In this document: positions 46,066 through 55,985 of the stretch, piece by piece
How positions within the stretch are numbered: the stretch's first letter is position 1
How the letters are laid out: each line of letters starts with the position of its first letter
DNA from: CAVPCZ01 sp963702445
GTDB taxonomy: Bacteria > Bacteroidota > Ignavibacteria > UBA10030 > UBA6906
DNA length: 64,000 nt
NCBI GenBank assembly: GCA_963702445.1
Contig: CAVPCZ010000009.1
Span: forward strand, 868,001-932,000
Direction: 5' to 3'
Notes under the pieces: generated by a model
Databases searched by the model: none
What the model was told of the DNA's origin: nothing
Seen by the model: the letters and a program-made list of their open reading frames with translations, nothing else
Position numbers and translations under genes: made by a program

Positions 46066-46837
46066 ATGGAGCGCATTCGCACGCTGATTGTCGACGATGA
46101 GCCGCTTGCCAGAACAGGCCTTCGTTCACTCCTGAAAGACGATGCGGAGATCGAGATTGTGGGGGAGTGCAGCGATGGCCAGGAGGCGGTGGAGGCAATT
46201 GCGGCGCTCCACCCCGATCTCATGTTTCTGGACATTCAGATGCCGGAACTGGACGGTTTTGAGGTCCTCGAAGCGCTCGATCCGGAGAGCATTCCCCTTG
46301 TCGTGTTTGTGACCGCCTACGATCAGTACGCGCTGCGCGCGTTTCAGGTTCATGCGCTGGACTATCTGCTGAAGCCCTTTGACAAGGAGCGGTTCCTTGA
46401 AGCGCTCGTCCGCGTCAAGGGTCTGTTCCGAGAAAAGAACGGGATGCAGGTCACCCGGCGCATTGTGGAGATGCTGGACAGCGGGAAAGCCGAACGGGGA
46501 CACGTCGGGCGGATCATGATCCGTGCGGGGGGCCGGATTACGTTTGTGCGTGTGGAGGAAGTGGATTGGATCGAGGCACAGGGGGACTACGTCTGTCTGC
46601 ACAGCGCCGGCAAGAAACATCTCGTGCGGGAGAAAATCAGTGACATGGAAGCCCAGCTCTCACCGGAACAGTTCGTGCGCATCCATCGATCAACGATTGT
46701 CAATATCGCGCCGTATCAAGGAAATGCAGCCGCTCTTCCACGGGGAGTACACCGTTGTCCTGCACGACAGCACCCGCCTCACCATGAGCCGGTCATTCCG
46801 CGACCGGGTCTTCGAGCAGCTGGCCGGTTCTGTATAA
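46066..46837 (+). CDS. LytTR-type response regulator 2, one frameshift
   Basis: Receiver plus LytTR regulator of about 256 residues after repair. The receiver has LIVDDEPLAR, LMFLDIQMPELDG (phosphoacceptor Asp56) and FVTAYDQYALRAF..LDYLLKPF. The LytTR domain has ITFVRVEEVDWIEAQGDYV and RIHRSTIVNI. A +1 shift near 46711 leads to RRIKEMQPLFHGEYTVVL and SRSFRDRVFEQL. It starts 11 bases after the kinase stop and is almost surely its cognate regulator. The C-terminus is very similar to that of regulator 1 (EMQPL..GEY..VLHD.TRL), so the two share ancestry. Confidence 0.85.
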
Positions 46838-46848
46838 GCCGGACAGAC

Positions 46849-46882
46849 GCGGATGGCCATCCGGGAGGTGACGACCATCCGC
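46849..46882 (+). terminator. Stem-loop between convergent regulator and HEAT genes
   Basis: GCGGATGG (46849-46856) pairs with CCATCCGC (46875-46882). It lies 11 bases after the stop of response regulator 2 and just before the 3' end of the convergent HEAT-repeat gene, so it could serve both. No T-run follows, so efficiency is uncertain. Confidence 0.45.
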
Positions 46883-46902
46883 GCCGTGGGTCCGGTCCAG
46901 GG

Positions 46903-47356
46903 TTACCGGCTACCGTATTCCACAGTCTTGTCCGGCTTCTCATACACAAACGCAAACGATCCGTCCTGCACATACTGGTTATAGAACCAGGCGCAGAGCG
47001 TGCGGACTTTCTGGCTTTCGTCAAACTTGGCCGCCTGTTTTACCGCATATGTCCCGCGCGGATCGCCGATCCGGGCCAGTGAGAGGGCTGCCACGATCCG
47101 GGACGACTCCTCAGCACAATCCCGCAGCATCTTCATCAGCGGCACCACGCCGGCAATCGACTTTCTCCTCGCCGAGCAAGAACGCCGCGCTCTCACGAAC
47201 TCCCTGGTTCTGCGTGCAAAGCCCCTGCAGCAGATTGGTCTCGATCAGGTCTTTGGTGACCCTGGGTGTCGGCTGAACCTTGTCGGTGGCTCCCGCCGCG
47301 GCAACGACCGCGAAGAGAAGCACCACCACGAGCAACATTTTGCTGGCTGCGTTCAT
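46903..47356 (-). CDS. Small secreted HEAT-repeat protein, one frameshift
   Basis: About 150 residues after repair. MNAASKMLLVVVLLFAVV then AAAGA forms a signal peptide; the mature part has two HEAT-like helical repeats (VRESAAFLLGEEKSIAGVV and SSRIVAALSLARIGDPRG), ending with AWFYNQYVQDGSFAFVY. The single +1 shift lies near 47165, in the gene's own direction. HEAT repeats form protein-binding superhelices, so a periplasmic adaptor is likely, but no partner can be named. GGAGGATCTC precedes the ATG. It is divergent from the TonB-receptor operon and separated from it by 526 bases. Confidence 0.7.
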
Positions 47357-47882
47357 GAGATCCTCCATGTGATGAGACTGCTGATGCCCTGCCCTGCTAC
47401 ATGTGAATATACGCCCCCTTTGTCCGGGAGAGATGCACATATGGGATGAACAGCGCGTCCGGTGAGACGAGTGTGTCAAAATGCGGCACAGTCCGTCCGT
47501 TGTTGACGGTGTGCATTCTTCTTCTCGCTTCCGCCTGTCATGCCACAAAACCAGCAGTCCGTCGCAAACGCGTTGTTCCCGCCGTGTCGCTGTCGTACCA
47601 TCTATCAACGTTGTATGCGTGATGCACGTGTTCCGGGAGAACGGCCTCCGTTGGATGATCAACATCCTGGTGAGTGGAGCCGGAGAACCGTTCTCACGGG
47701 ACCGTTGCTTCTCCGAAGGAGGTGATGGTCGGCAGTCTTTGATACGCCTTTCTGTTTTTCCTCATTGCGTCTGTTTGTGCTCCCCTCTCCGTGTGCACGA
47801 GGGTACGCCGCCGGAACGGCTGTTGGGCCGTTGCACCGGAAGGAAGGGGTGTATTCCATTCACTATTTCCAGGGAGAGAGGT
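47357..47882. other. 526-bp divergent intergenic region without a convincing gene
   Basis: This region separates the minus-strand HEAT gene from the TonB receptor. No coding frame shows conserved motifs. It contains an inverted repeat GAGAAC-C-GTTCTC (47683-47695) and a perfect Shine-Dalgarno sequence AAGGAGGTGAT (47716-47726), followed only by a five-codon frame (ATG at 47725, stop TGA at 47740). Divergent promoters are expected here but no strong consensus was identified. Confidence 0.5.
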
Positions 47883-50800
47883 ATGAATACGCGACGTATG
47901 CTCCTTGTCACGCTTCTGCTGCTTGTTCCCGCCGTGCTTGTTCGCGTCCGGAAAGGTGCGCGGAAGAATCGTCGACAAGGACAATGGTGAACCGCTGGTG
48001 GGCGCGAATGTGTCCATCCAGGGGACCATGCTGGGCGCGACCGCCGGCATCAGCGGCGAATACATCGTCCTCAATGTCCCTCCGGGCGTGTACACGCTCA
48101 AAGCGACGTTCGTCGGCTATTCACCGTACACGGTGTCGAACGTCCGTGTGAACAACGATCTGACCACCACGATGGATTTCGTGCTGTCGACGGAGGCGGT
48201 GGCGTTGCAGGCGGTGGAGATCATCGCAGAACGCCCGCTGGTGAACAAGAGTGCGACGAACGCTGTGCGCATCAGCACGAGCGAGGATCTTGCGACGCTG
48301 CCGGTGCGCGGCATCAACAATATTCTGGCACTCACGCCCGGTGTTGTGGTGCAGGACGGTGCGGTGTTTATTCGCGGAGGGAGGCTGGATGAGGTGGGAT
48401 ACTATCTGGAGGGGATGTCCATCACCAATCCCATGCTGGGCGGGCGTGCCGTGAACCTGGTCCAGGATGCCATCGAAGAGATCCAGGTGCAGGCCGGCGG
48501 TTACAACGCGGAGTTCGGCGGCGCCAACTCCGGGATCATCCAGCAATCCCTCAAAACCGGCACGTCCAGCTGGAAAGCCAGCGTGCAGTATATCACGGAC
48601 AACATCGCTGCCAAGAGCAAGAGCAAAGCCTTTGACAGCCAGAAGCAGCTGGGCGCCTACTGGTTCGGATACAACGAATTCACGGCATCGGCGAGCGGGC
48701 CTCTGTTCAGCGACAGGTTCAAGTTCTTCGGCCTGTTCAACTACCTGTATATGCGCGACCAGAATCCCCAGCCCTATCCCGGCATCAACCTGGGGTCCAT
48801 CTCGGGTCCGACAAACGACACCATCAACATGATCTATCCCGCGGGTCCGCTGCGGAAGAACCCGCGGCAGGATTTCAACTATACCACCACCGTCACGATG
48901 GATTTCAATCCCGTCACGCTGCGTCTGGCCGGAACATTCTCCGATATCTCCCAGACGGCCATCTACAACACCAACCGGAATGCGGGGGCGATTTCCAACA
49001 TACTCAACGAGAGCCGGATCGAGGAGATCAAGAGCCAGAACGGGAGTGCCAGCCTGAAGCTGACGCACCTGCTCAATGCCACGACGTACTATGAAATCAC
49101 CGGCGGGTATTTTCTCCAGGCGCAGAAGAACTGGGATCCGTACCTCCAGGACAACTTCATGGCCTACGGCGACAGCGTTGCCAATGCCGCTGCGGGGTTC
49201 GTCTGGACCCGCACGGCGGCGGAGGTGAGCAGCGGACAGACGGGCCGCTACATCCGCCAGGCCCGGAAGTCGTTGTTCGACTTTGCGTTCAATGCCCCCG
49301 GCGACGTCGTTGCCGGCTATGCAAAGTTCAAGCGCGAGGGGATCTCCCTCACGGGTGCACTCGTGACACAACTGGGTTCCGAGCACTCCCTGAAGATCGG
49401 CGGCGAATTCTCCCGCTACTCGATGCGCAACTACGCGCTGGGAAATGACAACGTGTTCTCCCTGGCCGGCATCATGGCGACAAACGACGCGCTGCCGGCG
49501 GGCGATCCGAACAAGCTCACCCGGGAACAGGTCATGATCAATGTCGGAGTCAACAACTTCGGCTATGACGTTCTGGGGAACGAGACAAATGAAAGCGGCA
49601 TCCTCGGGCGCCCGGCATCCGGTGTTTGCATCGGGGTATATCCAGGACAAGATCGAATACCGGGACCTCATCGTCAATGTCGGCCTGCGGTTTGACTACA
49701 TCAACACCGACAACTACAAGATGGTGGACCTCACCAGGCCCGAACTCTCGATGGATTTCTACAGCGGCGCAATCCGTCCGGAGGGGATGGTGAAAACCTC
49801 TCCATTCCAGGCGGTCAGTCCGCGCCTCGGGACTCTCCTTCCCGGTGACGGAGCGTACGGTGTTCCATACACAGTTCGGCCAGTTCGTCCAGCAATCCCG
49901 GCTGCGGGACATCTACCAGGGATACTACGCGACATCGCAGAATGTGCGGGGGGGCTTCTTCATCCACACGCCGGTAGGTTTCGACGTACGGCCGGAGCGG
50001 ACGACCCAGTATGAGCTCGGCTTCACCCAGCAGATGGGCGAAAACATGTCGTTTGACATCACCGCGTTCTACAAGGATATCAAGGACCAGGTGCTGTTCG
50101 AGCAGGTGACCACCGCCCCGGGTTCCCCCTTCGGGTCCTACTTCATCTTCACGAACGGAGATTTTGCCACGACCAAAGGGATAGAGCTGACGTTCAACAT
50201 GCGGCGGATGAAGCGCCTGCAGGCGGGCGCATCCCTCTCGTTCCAGGATGCGCGCGGCACGGGCTCCTTCCCGAATTCCAACCGCGGCATCGTGGGTGCT
50301 CCGCTGGACGGCGTGACGCAGTTCAAGCCGCAGTACGTGTCGCCGCTGGAGTACAACAACGCGCATGAAGGGGAACATCAACCTGGACTACCGGTTCGGC
50401 GTCGACGACGGCGGCCCGATTCTCCAGCAGCTCGGGGCTTCCGCGTTGATCGTCTTCAACAGCGGGCATCCGTTCACGCGCGGCATCGGCGGACTGGATC
50501 TCGAGGGCGAGGCCCGCAGCCGGACGCCGGTGGAACCCCTGAGTGCCTCCACAACGCCGTGGACCTTCCAGGTCGATCTCCGGATCGACAAGACATTCCG
50601 GTTGTTCAACACCCTGAATGCAAACCTGTTTGTGTACATCATCAATCTCCTGGACACGAAGAATGTGCAGAACGTGTTCCTCAGAACGGGTACAACGGAT
50701 GACAACGGTGTGCTGAGCGACCCGAACCTGGGCGCGCCACTCATCCAGACCTACGGACCCCGCTATGCGTCGGTGTACAGGGCTATCGACATCGACTACT

Positions 50801-50895
50801 ACCAGAGATATCAGAACAACAATGCGGCGACCACGGTACCGTATTTCTACGGGCCGCCGCGGCAGATCCGGGTCGGCATGCGGCTCGAGTACTAA
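47883..50895 (+). CDS. TonB-dependent receptor with carboxypeptidase-regulatory-like domain, four frameshifts
   Basis: About 1,000 residues after repair. A signal peptide (MNTRRMLLVTLLLLVPAVL joined to FASGKVRG across a shift near 47945) leads to a CarboxypepD_reg-like beta-sandwich (GRIVDKDNGEPLVGANVSI, PPGVYTLKATFVGY). Next comes the plug (VRGINNILALTPGVVVQ, FIRGGRLDEVGYYLEGM, NAEFGGANSGII) and the barrel, ending in a C-terminal aromatic strand (IRVGMRLEY). Further shifts are near 49602, 49820 and 50358. It is a SusC/OmpA-Oar-type outer-membrane receptor; no SusD-like lipoprotein is adjacent. GGGAGAGAGGT precedes the ATG. Confidence 0.82.
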
Positions 50896-50919
50896 GAGCC
50901 AGGGAGGAAGTCATCATCT

Positions 50920-53900
50920 ATGAATACGAAACGATACATGGCAGCGGTCCTGAGTTTCCTGCTCATCGCGGGGGCTTCCGGATCGGCAAAGGAAAAGACG
51001 GCACAGAAGCGTGCGCCCGGCCCCGTGCTGGAAAAGACCACCGGCACGCCTGTGTACACCTATCTGAATATCAACAACATCTCCACCGTCCTGCGTGACA
51101 ACGGCACCGCGGATATCGATCCCACCCAGAACACTTCGGGACTCGTCTTCCCGAAAGGGAGCAGAAAGACGGCCATCTACGAGAGCGGACTCCTCTGGGC
51201 GGCGAAGGTTCCGGGCGACCCGCAGGTGCGCGTCGGCGGTTCCGCATACTCGTCGGGACTGCAACCCGGGAAGTTGCTCTCTCCCGGAGTCGCCGAAGAC
51301 CCCAATCTCGACAAGAACCGGATCTACCGGGTGAGACCGGACTACCGGAGCGGCGATCTGAGTGCTGAAATCAATGACGAGCATGCCACCGCGACCGACA
51401 TCCGTGCGCAGTACGAACGGGACTGGAACGAATGGCCGTGGCGCGATGGTGCGCCGTACGTGGATGTGGACAGCAACAAGGTGTACGATCCGCGTGTGGA
51501 TATCCCCGGCGTGAAAGGGGCATCGCAGACGGTCTGGTTCGTGGCAAATGACAACAATGTCACGAACGTCTACAATCTCTACGGCGCGCAGCCTGTCGGC
51601 ATGGAGTGCCAGTTCACCTACTGGGCGTATGCCCAGGAAGGCGCGCTCGGCAACATGTTCTTCAAGAGCTATCTGATGATCAACAAAGGGACGAACCAGC
51701 TGGACAGCATGTACGTCTGCCAGTGGTCGGACCCGGATCTGGGGTTTGCCAATGACGATCTCGTGGGATGCGATACCTCGCTGAGCCTGGGGTACGTGTA
51801 CAACTCCAATCCGGTGGACGCGACATACACGCCGCTGCCCCCGCCGGCCGCGGGATTCGATTTCTTCCAGGGACCGAAGGTCCCTGCGCCCGGCCACACC
51901 GCGATTTTCCGCGGACAGCGGGTGGAGGGATATCGCAACCTGCCCATGACGGCGTTCTTCTACTTCATCAACCAGAACCCGAACCTGGAAGACCCCACGC
52001 GTCAGGATCCGTCAGGCTCAACGCAGATGTACAACTACATGCGCGGACGGATCGGCAGGTCGGGAGCGTTCTTCCAGGATCCCCAGGGGAATCCGACAAC
52101 CTTCGTCCTCACGGGGGATCCCGTTGCAGGGACAGGCTGGCTGGACGGCAGGGACTTCCCGGCCGATGACCGCCGCATGGGACTCTCCTCCGGGCCGTTC
52201 TCGATGGCTCCCGGGCGACACGCAGGAAGTCGTCGTCGCGGAGATCTGTGCCGGCGCCACCCCTTCGGTGGACCGCCTGGCTGCCGTGGACCTTCTGAAA
52301 TTCTACGACAAGGTGGCGCAGCTGGCCTATGACAACTTCTTCGAGGTTCCGTCCCCGCCGCCCGCTCCCAATGTTGTGGCGACCGAGTTGGACCGGGAGA
52401 TCCTGCTGAACTGGGGTTCCAACGAAGCCGCCGTCCTGGCAACGGAAACCTCCGAAGTCGGAAGTTTCAAGTTCCAGGGGTACAACGTGTATCAATTGCC
52501 GACCGCTTCCGCATCGATCTCCGAAGGGCGCAGAATCGCCGTCTATGATATCGCCGACGGTGTTACGCGCATTACCGACAAGGTGTTCGATCCGAACATC
52601 GGCGTGGTCACGTCCCAGGTTGTACAGCTGGGGACCGACAGCGGCATCAGGAGATATCTCAGTCTCACCACGGACGCGATCAGCAGCGGCACACAGCTGA
52701 TTAACGGCATTCGCTACTATTTCTCCGTGACCGCCTACAGCTATTCGAGCGATCCGAACGCGATCCCGAACAATCTCGAGACGCCCGTCAAGACGATCAC
52801 GGTTGTGCCGCATACCGTGGATCCCGGCGTGCGGTACGCGATGGCCGGCGGCGATACGGTTCAACCGGTCAACCATACCGGACCAAGCGACGGCACGGTG
52901 ACGCCGATCCTTGTCGACCCGACAAAAACAACGGGCCACGCATACAGGGTCTCGTTCGCCGAGGGAACGGATGGAACCACCTGGAAGCTGGAAGATGTGG
53001 ATGCGAGGACAACGCTCCTCAGCGGCCAGACGAATCAAAGCGATGACGACGACTACCTGATCCTGGACGGAATTCAGGTGAAAGTCGCCGGCCCTCCTCC
53101 CGGCATGCGCGAGTGGAGCATTCCCGCCGGTGCCAGAAGATGGACGTGGGCCAACGGCGCCCCCTTTGAATTCGAGGGATTCGAAGGCGCCATGGGTTGG
53201 GCGGGGGGTGGCCAGGGATGGTACAGCACTTCAAGCGTTACGCCCGACCAGCTGAAGAACGTGCTCATCAAGTTTGCAGACATGGATTCGCTGACGGGGA
53301 ACCTCGGCAATCCCAGTGATCCCAATGTCTCGTACGCCTACCGGTATCTCCGCCGGGCAAGCCAGGCCCCCGCCAAGCCTGAATTCGCGCCCTTCATCGT
53401 GAATCCGGGTGCGGGGTATGCGTATCAGGACTACACGAAGGTGCTCCCGTTTGCGGCCTACAACGTCGAGACGAATCCCCCGACGCGCCTGATGGTGGGA
53501 TTCTTCGAAAACAATGCCGACGTCGGCATGCTGGACGGCAAATATTTCCCGCCGAGCAACACGACAGGTGACAACGGCTACGGGGGTGCCCGCGAATGGT
53601 TCTTCATCTTTGACGTGCCGTACAGCGAGACGCCGGATCCCGTCCTGCAGCAGGCGATAGACAACGACGGCCTGCCCATCATGTGGATCGGCACTCCCTG
53701 CCGGAGGAACGACGCGGGATTCCATGCGGGAGACCAATTCCTTATCTCGGCAAACCACATCAATACCCCGGCGGACGTTTTTTCGTTCCAATCTCCTGCC
53801 GTGTCGTATGATGGCGCAGTCGCGAAAGAGGATGTGCAAATGATCAATGTGTTCCCCAATCCGTATTACGGGGTCAACACCGAAGAGCTCAACAAGTACA

Positions 53901-54151
53901 ACCGGTTCGTCACCTTCACCCACCTGCCCCGGGAGGCGGTCATCAAAATCTTCAACCTCGGAGGCGTGCAGGTGCGGACGATCCAGAAGAACAGTGACAG
54001 CCAGTTCGAACGCTGGGACCTCGCGAACGAATCCGGTCTCCCGGTGGGAAGCGGTCTGTATATTGCCCACATCGATATGCCCGGGATCGGAGCGACAAAG
54101 ATCCTGAAGGTGGCGGTGGTGCAAGAACAGCAAATCCTCGATCGATACTAA
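50920..54151 (+). CDS. Large secreted surface protein with C-terminal sorting-like domain, one frameshift
   Basis: About 1,075 residues after repair at a +1 shift near 52210 (FSMAPG joins DTQEVVVAEICAG). It begins with a signal peptide (SFLLIAGASGSA). The body contains long beta-rich segments and a fibronectin-like stretch (PPPAPNVVATELDREILLNW, NGIRYYFSVTAYSYSSDPNA). The C-terminal end MINVFPNPYYG, VIKIFNLGGVQVRTI, SGLYIAHIDMPG is a FlgD/T9SS-type sorting region. I do not recognise a function. Together with the upstream TonB receptor and downstream PorV-like barrel it forms a three-gene operon (gaps of 24 and 18 bases), a layout common in Ignavibacteria-like genomes. Confidence 0.75.
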
Positions 54152-54169
54152 CGGCAAGGAGTTGAGAGC

Positions 54170-55205
54170 ATGAAACGAGCACACACATCCATTGCCTTCC
54201 TGTTGCTGGCCGTGCTGGCGATGAGCCAGGCGTTCGCCGGTGCCGGGAATCGGGCGGGGACAAATGGAGCGTCCGAACTGCTGATCCCCGTCGGCACACG
54301 CGACATTGCTATGGGCGGATCGACCCTCTCAACGGCCAGCGGGGTGGAAGCACTCTTCTGGAATCCGGCAGGGACTGTTCTGATGAAGAACTCCGCCGAC
54401 CTGTACATCTCTCATATGTCCTACATCGCCGACATCGGCGTGAGTTACGGGGCGGTCTCCGCCAACATCGAAGGCTTCGGCGTCCTCTCGCTGGGCCTCA
54501 AATATCTTGCCGTCGATCCCATACTGGTCACGACAACACGAGACCCCGAGGGAACCGGGCAGACCTTCCAACCGCAATTCTTCACGGTGGGTCTCAGCTA
54601 TGCACGCCAGCTCAGCGAGCGGATCGCCGTGGGTATCACAGGGAATCTGATCTCTGAACGGCTGGGAGATGTGAGCGCCACGGGCCTGGCCTTTGACGTG
54701 GGTGTTCTGTATGACAATCTGGCCAGCATCCGGGGGCTGAGCATCGCGGTCGTGGCCAAGAACATCGGACCTCAAATGAAGTACGAAGGTACCGGCCTCC
54801 TCACGCCAGCCACGGTCGCGGACCAGAACCGTCCGGCCACCCTGTACCAGATCCAGGCCGCCTCGTTCGAACTGCCGTCGGCGATCCATTTCGGAGTGGG
54901 GTACAAGTATCAACTGTCCGACGAGGCGACCGTTGCTGGGAAGCACCGCGTTCCAGAGCAGCAATTTCTCCGACGACGAATACAAGTTCGGACTCGAATT
55001 GTCGTTTCAGGACCTCCTGTATCTGCGCTCCGGCTACAGCTTCGCGCAGCGGGAGGACGATGCGCGGGAATTCCTGTTCGGGCCGAGCCTGGGATTCGGT
55101 GTGCACACCGCCCTTGGCAATACGGAGATCTCCATCGACTACGCGTACCGTTCCCTGGAGACGTTCGACGGAAACCACGTTTTTTCAGTGAAGATGGGTT
55201 TCTGA
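54170..55205 (+). CDS. PorV/UPF0164-like outer-membrane beta-barrel, one frameshift
   Basis: About 344 residues after repair near 54940. After the signal peptide (ends AFAGAG) come ELLIPVGTRDIAMGGSTLS, ASGVEALFWNPAG and SYIADIGVSYGAV, the N-terminal signature of PorV/PorQ and UPF0164 barrel proteins. The rest is alternating barrel strands, and the last strand is NHVFSVKMGF. PorV-type proteins shuttle or anchor cargo of type IX-like secretion, which fits the sorting domain in the preceding gene. AAGGAGTTG precedes the ATG. A strong hairpin follows 16 bases after the stop. Confidence 0.8.
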
Positions 55206-55221
55206 CAGCTGTGATTACGGG

Positions 55222-55251
55222 CCCGGCACGGGACGCTACCTCCGTGCCGGG
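55222..55251 (+). terminator. GC-rich hairpin after the PorV-like gene
   Basis: CCCGGCACGG (55222-55231) and CCGTGCCGGG (55242-55251) form a perfect 10-base stem with a 10-base loop, 16 bases downstream of the stop. There is no T-run, but the strength and position fit the end of the TonB-PorV operon. The rest of 55206-55413 shows no gene. Confidence 0.6.
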
Positions 55252-55413
55252 TCCGGCAATTTCGTCCTCCCGCTTCGGCCGCCGCAACCCGGTGGCATAA
55301 CCCGTTCCTCGAATGGGTCTGGGTGAGCACGTTCGTTGATTGGTGGGAGTCGCTGCGGCAGCGTGCCCCTGACAGATGCCCGGGTGGCAACTGCTGTGGC
55401 CGGCGGAGGGAGT

Positions 55414-55882
55414 TTAGTGGAGGTTATCTGCTGATGTTACGGGTCTCTGGGTGTCGTCCTGGGGCATCCAGTCGTCACCCACGCCGTAGACGTGCCGCAA
55501 ATGCCAGAGGACGCCCGGCTTGGGGAGGCAGGAATCCTGCTCCCACCGTTCCACCGCGATCCAGGAATAGCCGATTTTTCCCGCGGCCTCCCTCAGCGTG
55601 AGGCCGGCGGCGATCCGCGCACCGCGGAGCCGCTCCCCGAAGCGTCCGCCCTACGCGCCTGGCGCTGACCAGCTCGTCGATTGCACGATCGAGGTCCGCA
55701 TAGCGTGTGTCGGATACAGCGGTCTTCCCGTACAGTATCTGCCAGACGTACTGCCGCGATACTGCAAGGTGCATTGCCAGATCGGTGATGGTGATTGCCC
55801 ACGGGCGCATACGCCGGCGCAACGCGGCGCCGCGTCTTTCCCGGGATGAAGGGAGCGGCAGGATAAAGGCCGAGGATTCCAT
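55414..55882 (-). CDS. Double helix-turn-helix (XRE-like) regulator, one frameshift
   Basis: Reading the minus strand through a +1 shift near 55640 gives about 155 residues with two HTH regions. The first is AITITDLAMHLAVSRQYVWQ followed by ILYGKTAVSD. The second is in the other frame: GERLRGARIAAGLTLREAAG, KIGYSWIAVERWEQD and VLWHLRHVYGVGDDW, ending at the TAA at 55414-55416. The second HTH has no start of its own and becomes visible only after correcting the shift. MESSAF at 55882 or MRPWAI at 55810 are possible starts. It lies downstream of the amidase gene on the same strand and may regulate envelope genes. Confidence 0.55.
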
Positions 55883-55985
55883 ACGGATCGAATATCGCTC
55901 AGGTCCCGTGAGATCCTCAATGCGGAAGCGACAGGATGCATATCCCGGCGACGAGTGGCATCCCGGCACAGACGAATTGCTGCGC

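Noticed and set aside
44897..46198. A 433-codon minus-strand open frame
   Set aside because: It is opposite the kinase and response regulator, whose domains are clearly identified; the antisense product is low in structure-like patterns.
47481..47882. Upstream coding extension of the TonB receptor
   Set aside because: The frame is open but shows no signal peptide or conserved sequence before the ATG at 47883, which has a good ribosome-binding site and signal peptide.
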